Source: Symbiodinium natans
Taxonomy: Eukaryota > Sar > Dinophyceae > Suessiales > Symbiodiniaceae
DNA length: 23,630 nt
Assembly (NCBI GenBank): GCA_905221605.1
Contig: CAJNDS010001314.1
Span: forward strand, 1-23,630
Direction of reading: 5' to 3'
The translations under genes were made by a program, and so were the position numbers. Below the pieces are notes generated by a model that saw only the letters and a list, made by a program, of their open reading frames with translations, was not told the DNA's origin and searched no databases. Positions within the stretch are counted from its first letter, which is position 1; every line of letters begins with the position of its first letter. This document shows, one piece after another, positions 9,503 to 16,874 of this stretch.

Positions 9503-11017
9503 TGCCCGGTCCCGCAGCTGGACAAAGCAAGGCTTTCGGAGTCCCTGGTGGGGTATGGCTTTCTTACCACAGCGCAGTACATCGCGGATCTTTTCTCTGC
9601 GGTGTCGGACTTGCCGAGTGTCATCAATGCCAGTTTTCCTGCAATGCTCAGCTACGCTGACCCAGATTATTGGCTGGGTGCACTTCTGCTCGCATTCGAG
9701 TCCCACCAAAAAGGTCCCCTGGAGCGTACGGCAGGGCTGCCCATTGTTATTGGTTTTCCTGAATCTGACAATAAAATTACTGACCTGCAGATCAATGTGC
9801 CGCCTGCAGCCATGGTGGCCTTCTTGGCTGGCCGCGCTTATCGGTGTCCCACGTGCCCTACTACCAAATATGTGATGGACGCGCACAGTGGACTGCCACA
9901 AGTCACTGGCCAAGCCTCCCAAGAAGCCTTGCAGGCATGGGCCGCAGCTGCTAAGCACACGGACGTGGAAACGGCCAGGCTTGCCCAGCCCAGCCTGAAT
10001 ACGTTCCTAGGCATCACGCTGCAGGGCACACAGACACTTGGGCAAAGGCACTATCAAGAATTTAGGCCGGACCTCCCCCCTGCCCATTTCCTTGACGCCA
10101 TCCGGCTTGCTCTTGCGGCCTCGGTGGCCAACCAAAACATTGAACATTTTTGGTCAGTTTTTAACTTGGAATGGCCTGACACTTCTCACAGAATGGCTGT
10201 TTTTCTACGGCGAGTGTTGCCCCTAGAGTGCTTGCTCTCCTCGCCCTGTGCTGCGCCTGTGGAAGCGAACACTGCAGCAACCTCGCCGGAGGTCGTCAGC
10301 ATCTCTTCCGAAACTAACGAAGGCTCTCCCTGCCCGATGGATGACATGTCAGACGCGGAGGACGAACCCGAGGCACAGGTGAATGATTGGCGCTTCTCGG
10401 AGCTGCGAACCACTGACCTTGCAGCTTTGCGAGAAGTGGATGTCTCCGCCCCTTTCCGGCTGCCAGTCATCTTTGATGCGCATTGGAAAGGGATCAGCAC
10501 CACACCCACCAAGCATGGGCCCCAACGTCCCCAAAATGCGTGGTATGACGCAGCCACTGCTCATTGGGCTGCCATTAAGGGGCTCATGCGAGCCAAACAT
10601 CCAACCAAGCAGCGCCTCAACAGCTTCTGGTTTAGGATGTACTGTCATGGCACCCCCAAGGACCCTGATCCTTCGGCCCTGCGTGCTGCAGTTACCTCCT
10701 TCCCCTTTCAGTATAAGGACGAAGGTGTTGTGCAGTACAGGCAAATCCAGGAAGCTGTCCGGGTGATGTGGCTCGCGGCCCAAACCTCAATGACAAGATA
10801 CATGCGTATCCCCATTCCGGACGGCATCCCTGAGTGGGGGGTTGATGAGCAAGAGCTGCCTCCAATGCAGGTCATGCCCAGCCGTACCGCAGATGCAAAG
10901 GAGCAAAAGATGACCGAAGGTGGCAAGTCCACTCATAGAAAGACAGGGAAGCGTTCCCATACCACCTCAGCTGGCCATCGCTCCCGGCGTCCGGACTGGG
11001 ATGGCTCCTGGCAATAG
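9503..11017 (+). pseudogene. C-terminal domain of the large protein (L copy)
   Basis: Phase restored after the 1-bp deletion; first internal ATG at 9548, ending at TAG. About 500 residues match the R copy closely. Visible features are a compact first half with YRCPTCPTTKYVMDAHSG (CxxC plus His, possibly a small metal site), the block IEHFWSVFNLEWPDTS, an acidic patch (DDMSDAEDEPEAQ), a block with NAWYDAATAHWAAI, and a strongly basic tail (STHRKTGKRSH) that could be a nuclear-targeting or nucleic-acid-binding tail. I do not recognise the family. It is the only stretch of L that has no lesion from its beginning to the natural stop. Confidence 0.6.
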
Positions 11018-11098
11018 ACAGCAAACTGTCATCTGAGGGCTCCTACTGACGCCATGCGAACGCACCATTGAGTCCTTTCATGGCATGCTGCCTAGCGT

Positions 11099-11116
11099 GA
11101 TGTGAGCCCTCACATC
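11099..11116 (+). repeat. array palindrome A (L copy)
   Basis: Perfect dyad GATGTGAG-CC-CTCACATC followed by TCCTCGCCGA. It opens unit A of the 3' array. Its R counterpart is at 16451-16468. Confidence 0.85.
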
Positions 11117-11762
11117 TCCTCGCCGATACATGCCGCAAGACTACCTCGGGATACTCTTGGTTTGGCAACCCTCTCGTGGTCTATGCCACGGATTGGATCG
11201 TGCTTGTCTTTTGTGTGCTTACAGCTTGCAGCTGTGAACACCCTTCTGGGTCGGCCCCGCGGTGTGCCTGTGGGAAGGGGGGGCCTTTCTTTCGTGGTTG
11301 CTCCACTGGCCATCTGCCACGGACTACCCTGGACCGGTCCTGCCTGGATGTTCCAGCTTTGTCATCGGTAAAACGGCCAATCTTCCTTTCCTCTGCCCCC
11401 TCTAGGTGGGCAGGTTGCCCGCTTCTATGTGCTACGACCGTGTGTGAACCCCTCGGACTTGAGTGTTGACCATCTCTCGTCTGGACGGTGACACCCCCTT
11501 GTCGTACAACGGCGTCATGCCAATTGGGAGAGACCAGCTAGGGGATGCTGCTTCTGGGCTGTGGACAATACTATGCGGAGATCAGGTTTCCACTTCCCTG
11601 GCAATGTGCCATCGAGCACCTGTGGACAACCTGGCCTTCACGAGAGCCATTCTCGCCTGTGCTTGGGTTGCTGCGGGGTTCCCTGCCTGCTTGGGTGTAT
11701 ATCTCTGCTTGCGTCAAAGCAGCCATACATGACTACCTCCCCATCGGTAGGTGGCCAAGCGT

Positions 11763-11780
11763 GATGTGAGCCCTCACATC
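11763..11780 (+). repeat. array palindrome B (L copy)
   Basis: Identical to palindrome A, again preceded by GT and followed by TCCTCGCCGA, 664 bp downstream. The R counterpart is at 15786-15803. Confidence 0.85.
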
Positions 11781-12048
11781 TCCTCGCCGACGTCTGTCGG
11801 TTTGGGCATGGAGGGTCTGATTCTGGTTATTGAACCCTCAACCCTCACCGGCCAAGGAGATAGTTGCTTGGCCTTGAGTGCGAAGTTTCGACTGGGGGAC
11901 TCTCCCGCTTCCTGCGGGGCAGGTGGGGTCCCCGCCTGCTTGGGTTTACCTGATGGCTCTGATTGGAACGAAGCAGTCAAGCCTGCTTTGGCCGTCGGAC
12001 GAGACTCTTGTGAGTCAAAGAACGTTGCGCCTTGTGCTCGGAGAGGCT

Positions 12049-12132
12049 CCACTGGCTGACCACCATGGAGTGCTCTGGGCTGGTCCTACCCTTTGTTCTT
12101 GCCGTTAAGTCCCCACTGGCTGACCACCATGG
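12049..12132 (+). repeat. pair of 20-mers in unit B (L copy)
   Basis: The 20-mer CCACTGGCTGACCACCATGG occurs at 12049-12068 and 12113-12132, starts 64 bp apart. The same pair arrangement recurs in unit C of L and in both R units. Confidence 0.8.
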
Positions 12133-12641
12133 GGCAACTTTATACTTCGGATCAAGAAGGTTGACACCTGCAACATCCCGTGCCAAGGCACGACTATGCC
12201 CCGCCTGTGATGGCGGACTTGTGAACCTTCTCGTGAACGGCCTTGGCTGGTGCTGAATGTATTCGCATCGGTGGCTGCATGATGGTGGTTTTGTGAATCT
12301 GGCAACGTCGCCCTTTGCGACGCACCTGCGCACTCGGTGCTACATGTGTGCTCCCGGCCTCTTCGACGATTTCGAGTACTGAGTGCACAGGGTGACCTAG
12401 CAGTTCGGCGCGCTGGCTGTGGACACTTCTACGTGGAGATTATGCACCCGCTGACTTGGCAGGGAGCCATTCCCCACTTGTAGAACAACCTGGCCCTCTT
12501 GAGACTCTAGAGGGTCACCCTCGTCTGAGCTTGGCCTGCGGCAGGGCAAGTGGGCTCCCCGCCCGCGTGGATGTTACCTGAAGGCTCTGATTGGACCAAA
12601 GTAGCAATACCATGGAGATCCTTGCACTTCGGCACCAATGT

Positions 12642-12659
12642 GATGTGAGCCCTCCCATC
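12642..12659 (+). repeat. array palindrome C, one mismatch (L copy)
   Basis: GATGTGAG-CC-CTCCCATC, with one arm mismatch, 879 bp after B. The R counterpart (14907-14924) carries the same mismatch, so it predates the separation of the two copies. Confidence 0.8.
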
Positions 12660-12870
12660 TCCTTACCGACGTACCTCGCGGGTTTGGGTTTGGAGGGACC
12701 TGATGCGTGCCGATGCGCAGGCCAGCGCCAAGGTTGCGTGGCCTTGTGTGAGATGCCTGGACTGGGAGGTTCCTCGTTGTTATTATAAACCCTGTGGCGT
12801 TAAGGGTTTGGTAACTCGCTGTGGACTCTCCCCGTGGAATCGGTAGCTGCAGCTACTCTCGCCCCCCCTC

Positions 12871-13221
12871 TGGCCGTGCGCGGGCACCTCTCTGGTGGGC
12901 ACTTGTACGCCAGGTTGACTGGAGAATTCTGTGCTCGGAGCTACTCCACTGGCTGACCACCATGGAGTGCCCTGGGCCGGTCCTGCTTTGATTGTTCTTG
13001 CTGTTAAGTCCCCACTGGCTGACCTCCATGGGGCATATGCCCCCTGTGCCGGGCGCGGACACCTCTCTGGGTGGGCACTTGTACGCCAAGGTGAATGGAG
13101 CACCCAGAGCTCGGAGCTACTCCACTGGCTGACCACCATGGAGTGCCCTGGGCCGGTCTTGCCTTGATTGTTCTTGCTGTTAAGTCCCCACTGGCTGACC
13201 ACCATGGGGCATATGCACATC
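12871..13221 (+). repeat. 176-bp tandem duplication in unit C, private to L
   Basis: Two adjacent copies, about 12871-13046 and 13047-13221, with a period of 175-176 bp measured at three landmarks. Each contains a pair of the 20-mer CCACTGGCTGACCACCATGG (starts 12946 and 13012; 13122 and 13188), 66 bp apart. One 20-mer (13012) has an A-to-T change. R has a single copy here, so either L gained or R lost one. Small indels between the copies show it is not very recent. Confidence 0.8.
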
Positions 13222-13643
13222 TTTCATCCCCCCTAGGGAGTCTGACTTGCAACATCCTTTCGCCATTGAGTGTCGGTTGTCTGTCCTTGACAACGAGTAC
13301 GTGATCCGAACCTCTTCTGATGACCTCGGTTTGAATAACCGCTGTCGCACCAGTGGCTACATGATGGTGGTTTTGAGAATCTGGCAATGTCGCAATTTGC
13401 GATTCCCCCACAAGCTCTGTGCTTCCTTGTGAACCGGGACTTCATTGACGACTTCGAGTACTGAGTCCGTGGGGTATCTAGTAGTTCAGCGCGATTGCTC
13501 GCTTTGTTTCTTTGGTGTTTGTTTGCTTGGTGGTTGCTTGGTGTGTCTGGCGGATTGTGTGCGCTGACTTTGTTTCACCCATTACGTCGAGCCCAACAAG
13601 ACCGGCCTACTGTGCTACTGATGTAGTAAAGAGGCGTCAGTCC

Positions 13644-13654
13644 AAAAAAAAAAA
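13644..13654 (+). other. poly(A) run ending the L copy
   Basis: Eleven A immediately after GGCGTCAGTCC. Similarity between the arms ends exactly here; beyond it lies unique spacer. This is the expected 3' signature of an RNA-derived (target-primed) insertion. Confidence 0.75.
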
Positions 13655-14160
13655 GTTGTTGGTCAAAGCTGTGCACGTGAAAGCCTATCTGGCGCAAGGC
13701 ACGGGACAACGAACCCTTCCCAGCAAACAACTCAAAGGCGCAGGGAGGCCAGCCAGTGTCTGTGATGTCTCAAGCGGTGCTAACTTGCCTGGATGGAGCT
13801 CAGGGGTTGATCTTGAAGGCAGAAGCTGAATCTCGTGATTTCCCTGAAAATCAGACAATTTCGCCATGGGCTGAATCTCGGGTTTTTCCTGAAAAACCGA
13901 CAATTCGGCCTGGGGCTTTTTAGCTGAGAACCCAACAGGAAAGTTTGCATCAAGCGGGAAGGGAACCTCCGGTGGCAGCAGGAATCCCATAAGCCCCGCG
14001 CCCAAGCCAGCTCTGCTTCACCAAAGTCCCCGAGCTGCTGAATGACCCATGTCACCAAAACAAGCCTATTGCCAGTCCAAGGCTCAGTCTGATGGTAGTT
14101 TGACCATGCATCAAAAACTAAAGGCTCGGAAGTAAGCTCATGCACGCTGCCACTCAACTC
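13655..14160. other. unique spacer between the two arms
   Basis: 506 bp not shared with either arm. It holds two 45-bp direct repeats with a hairpin (13825-13914). On the minus strand two overlapping frames stay open: 13780-14157 (125 codons) and 13685-14005 (106 codons). In the second, the 45-bp repeat reads as a 15-residue repeat (AELSVFQEKPEIQ and AKLSDFQGNHEIQ). I cannot tell whether either is translated. It is most simply the host sequence left between two insertions. Confidence 0.6.
13825..13914 (+). repeat. two 45-bp direct repeats, each with a hairpin
   Basis: Units 13825-13869 and 13870-13914 both begin GCTGAATCTCG, followed by an 18-nt dyad around CCTG: TGATTTC-CCTG-AAAATCA (13836-13853) and GGTTTTT-CCTG-AAAAACC (13881-13898). 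The stems differ by paired changes that keep pairing (T-A to G-C at the outer pair, A-T to T-A at the third), and a C/A mismatch becomes T-A. This suggests selection or mutation acting on the hairpin. Confidence 0.75.
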
Positions 14161-14173
14161 TTTTTTTTTTTTT
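14161..14173 (-). other. poly(T) run, i.e. poly(A) end of the R copy
   Basis: Thirteen T followed by GGACTGACGCC, the exact reverse complement of the end of the L copy apart from tract length (13 against 11). Confidence 0.75.
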
Positions 14174-14439
14174 GGACTGACGCCTCTTTACTACATCAGT
14201 AGCACAGTAGGCCGGTCTTGTTGGGCTCGACGTAATGGGTGAAACAAAGTCAGCGCACACAATCAGCCAGACACACCAAGCAACCACAAAGCAAACAAAC
14301 ACCAAAGAAACAAAGCAAGCAATCGCGCTGAACTACTAGATACCCCACGGACTCAGTACTCGAAGTCGTCAATGAAGTCCCGGTTCACAAGGAAGCACAG
14401 AGCTTGTGGGGGAATCGCAAATTGCGACATTGCCAGATT

Positions 14440-14667
14440 CACAAAATCACCATCATGCAGCCACCGATGCGAATACATTCAGCACCAGCCAAGGCCGTTC
14501 ACGAGAAGGCTCACAAGTCCGCCATCACATGTGGGGCATAGTCGTACCTTGGCACGGGACGTTGCAGGTGTTAACCTTCTTGATCCGGAGTATAAAGTTG
14601 CCCCATGGTGGTCAGCCAGTGGGGACTTAACGGCAAGAACAAGGGGTAGGACCAGCCCAGAGCACTC
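14440..14667 (-). repeat. conversion-like tract in R unit C
   Basis: Between about 14440 and the 20-mer at 14667 the sequence is of unit-B type, almost matching R 15285-15500 and L 12060-12300. On both sides it returns to unit-C type. L unit C at the same place (about 13208-13365) is clearly diverged from unit B. The pattern fits gene conversion of roughly 230 bp between neighbouring units in R. Confidence 0.65.
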
Positions 14668-14686
14668 CATGGTGGTCAGCCAGTGG
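14603..14686 (-). repeat. pair of 20-mers in R unit C
   Basis: Reverse complement of CCACTGGCTGACCACCATGG at 14603-14622 and 14667-14686, starts 64 bp apart. Confidence 0.8.
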
Positions 14687-14906
14687 AGTAGCTCCGAGCA
14701 CAAGGTTCTCCAGTCACCCTGGCGTACAAGTGCCCACCCAGAGAGGTGCCCGCGCACGGCCAGAGGGGGGGCGAGAGTAGCTGCAGCTACCGATTCCACG
14801 GGGGGCCAGGCATCTCACACAAGGCCACGCAACCTTGGCGCTGGCCTGCGCATCAGCACGCATCAGGTCCCTCCAAACCCAAACCCGCGAGGTACGTCGG
14901 TAAGGA

Positions 14907-14924
14907 GATGGGAGGGCTCACATC
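14907..14924 (-). repeat. array palindrome C (R copy)
   Basis: GATGGGAG-GG-CTCACATC on the plus strand; it has the same single arm mismatch as its L counterpart. Confidence 0.8.
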
Positions 14925-15433
14925 ACATTGGTGCCGAAGTGCAAGGATCTCCATGGTATTGCTACTTTGGTCCAATCAGAGCCTTCAGGTAACATCCACG
15001 CGGGCGGGGCGCTCACTTGCCCTGCCGCATGCTAAGCTCAGACGAGGGTGACCCTCTAGAGTCTCAAGAGGGCCAGGTTGCTCTACAAGTGGGGAATGGC
15101 TCCCTGCCAAGTCAGCGGGTGCATAATCTCCACGTAGAAGTGTCCACAGCCAGCGCGCCGAACTGCTAGGTTACCCTGTGCACTCAGTACTCCAAAACGT
15201 CGAGGAGGCCAGGAGCACACATGTAGCACCGAGTGCGCAGGTGCGTCACAAAATGCGACGTTGCCAGATGCACAAAACTACCATCATGCAGCCACCGATG
15301 CGAATACAGTCAGCACCAGCCAAGGCCGTTCACGAGAAGGTTCACCAGTCCGCCATCACATGTGGGGCATAGTCGTACCTTGGCACGGGACGTTGCAGGT
15401 GTCAACCTTCTTGATCCGGAGTATAAAGTTGCC

Positions 15434-15517
15434 CCATGGTGGTCAGCCAGTGGGGACTTAACGGCAAGAACAAAGGGGAGGACCAGCCCAGAGCACTCCA
15501 TGGTGGTCAGCCAGTGG
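15434..15517 (-). repeat. pair of 20-mers in R unit B
   Basis: Reverse complement of the same 20-mer at 15434-15453 and 15498-15517, starts 64 bp apart, matching the L unit B pair. Confidence 0.8.
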
Positions 15518-15785
15518 AGCCTCTCCGAACACACGGCGCAACGTTCCTTGACTCACAAGAGTCTCGTCCGACGGCCAAAGCAGGCTTGACTGCTTCGTTC
15601 CAATCAGAGCCATCAGGTAAACCCAAGCAGGCGGGGACCCCACCTGCCCCGCAGGAAGCGGGAGAGTCCCCCAGTCGAAACTTCGCACTCAAGGCCAAGC
15701 AACTATCTCCTTGGCCGGTGAGGGTTGAGGGTTCAATAACCAGAATCAGACCCTCCATGCCCAAACCGACAGACGTCGGCGAGGA

Positions 15786-15803
15786 GATGTGAGGGCTCAC
15801 ATC
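15786..15803 (-). repeat. array palindrome B (R copy)
   Basis: Perfect dyad GATGTGAG-GG-CTCACATC on the plus strand, reading with a CC centre in the sense direction of the R copy. Confidence 0.85.
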
Positions 15804-16450
15804 ACGCTTGGCCACCTACCGATGGGAGGTAGCCATGTATGGCTGCTTTGACGCAAGCAAAGATATACACCCAAGCAGGCAGAGAACCCCGCAGCAACCC
15901 AAGTACAGGCGAGAATGGCTCTCGTGAAGGCCAGGTTGTCCACAGGTGCTCGATGGCACATTGCCAGGGGAGGGGAAACCTGATCTCCGCGTAGAAGTGT
16001 CCACAGCCCAGAAGCAGCATCCCCTAGCGGATCTCTCCCAATTGGCATGACGCCGTTGTACGACAAGGGGGGGGTCACCGTCCAGACGAGAGATGGTCAA
16101 CCCTCAAGTCCGAGGGGTTCACACACGGTCGTAGCACATAGAAGCGGGCAACCTGCCCACCTAGAGGGGGCAGAGGAAAGGAAGATTGGCCGTTTTACCG
16201 ATGACAAAGCTGGAACATCCAGGCAGGACCGGTCCAGGGTAGTCCGTGGCAGATGGCCAGTGGAGCAACCACGAAAGAAAGGCCCTCCCGTTCCCTCAGG
16301 CACACCGCGGAGCCGGCCCAGAAGGGTGTTCACAGCTGCAAGCTGTAAGCACACAAAAGACAAGCACGATCCAATCCGTGGCATAGACCACGAGAGGGTT
16401 GCCAAACCAAGAATGTCCCGAGGTGGCCTTGCGGCATGTATCGGCGAGGA

Positions 16451-16468
16451 GATGTGAGGGCTCACATC
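16451..16468 (-). repeat. array palindrome A (R copy)
   Basis: Perfect dyad identical to the one at 15786; it lies about 80 bp beyond the stop codon of the R copy protein, as in L. Confidence 0.85.
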
Positions 16469-16549
16469 ACGCTAGGCAGCATGCCATGAAAGGACTCAAT
16501 GGTGCGTTCGCATGGCGTCAGTAGGAGCCCTCAGATGACAGTTTGCTGT

Positions 16550-16874
16550 CTATTGCCAGGAGCCATCCCAGTCCGGACGCGGGGAGCGATGGCCAGCTGA
16601 GGTGGTATGGGAACGCTTCCCTGTCTTTCTATGAGTGGACTTGCCACCTTCGGTCATCTTTTGCTCCTTTGCATCTGCGGTACGGCTGGGCCTGACCTGC
16701 ATTGGAGGCAGCTCTTGCTCATCAACCCCCCACTCAGGGATGCCGTCCGGAATGGGTATACTAATGTATCTTGTCATTGAGGTTTGGGCCGCGAGCCACA
16801 TCACCCGGACAGCTTCCTGGATTTGCCTGTATTGCACAACACTTTCGTCCTTATACTGAAAGGGGAAGGAGGAG
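16550..16874 (-). pseudogene. C-terminal tail of the large protein (R copy)
   Basis: Last 105 or so residues, from FPFQYKDESVVQYRQIQEA to the basic end and the same stop as L. The open frame extends to 17182, but beyond about 16875 it is out of phase with L. Relative to L, R has a net loss of 2 bp at about 16873-16876 (CACTCCTCC against CAGTTACCTCC), which separates this tail from the main body. Confidence 0.65.

Larger units (their letters stand above)
1036..13654 (+). mobile_element. candidate poly(A)-tailed element or retrocopy, copy L (5' limit unknown)
   Basis: A long intronless multi-domain reading frame, a repeat-rich 3' region and a terminal A run form a unit that is present twice in opposite orientation. 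No reverse transcriptase, endonuclease, transposase or integrase motif was seen, so if mobile it may rely on machinery elsewhere. A processed copy of a cellular gene is an equally good reading. The start is placed at the first plausible coding frame and is a guess. Confidence 0.4.
3966..13654 (+). repeat. left arm of the giant inverted repeat
   Basis: Reverse-complement match to 14161-23630. It covers part of the large protein gene, its 3' array and the poly(A) run. Identity is high but not complete: scattered substitutions plus indels of 1, 2, 6, 9, 17, about 30, about 68, 78, 138 and 176 bp. The outer limit is set only by the window end, so the true repeat may be longer. Confidence 0.95.
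11018..13654 (+). other. 3' non-coding region of the L copy with a degenerate tandem array
   Basis: From the stop codon to the poly(A) run there is 2.6 kb without convincing coding sequence; small open frames occur on both strands. It is built of at least two and a half diverged tandem units whose starts are marked by a palindrome: A 11099-11762, B 11763-12641 and C 12642 to about 13500. B and C share several blocks, such as GATGGTGGTTTTG (12282, about 13360) and TTCGAGTACTGAGT. Unit C is lengthened by a 176-bp tandem duplication. The last 150 bp before the A run are unlike the units. No AATAAA is seen near the end. Confidence 0.7.
14174..16549 (-). other. 3' non-coding region of the R copy
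   Basis: Counterpart of the L 3' region, with palindromes at 16451, 15786 and 14907 marking units A, B and C. Unit C lacks about 68 bp present in L (L 12761-12828) and has no 176-bp duplication. Part of unit C (about 14440-14667) is nearly identical to R unit B instead of to L unit C. No convincing coding sequence is seen. Confidence 0.7.

Noticed and set aside
11099-11116. Intrinsic transcription terminator
   Set aside because: The palindrome has a 2-nt centre, is not followed by a T run, and the genome looks eukaryotic.
13685-14157. Firm gene call in the spacer on the minus strand
   Set aside because: Two overlapping phases are open and neither shows a known motif; the 45-bp repeat changes look structure-driven.
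11018-16549. Many small open frames in the 3' arrays, some giving repeated peptides such as PLADHHG or APWWSASG
   Set aside because: Several phases on both strands are open at once, the frames are broken between units and arms, and the peptides simply reflect the repeated 20-mer.
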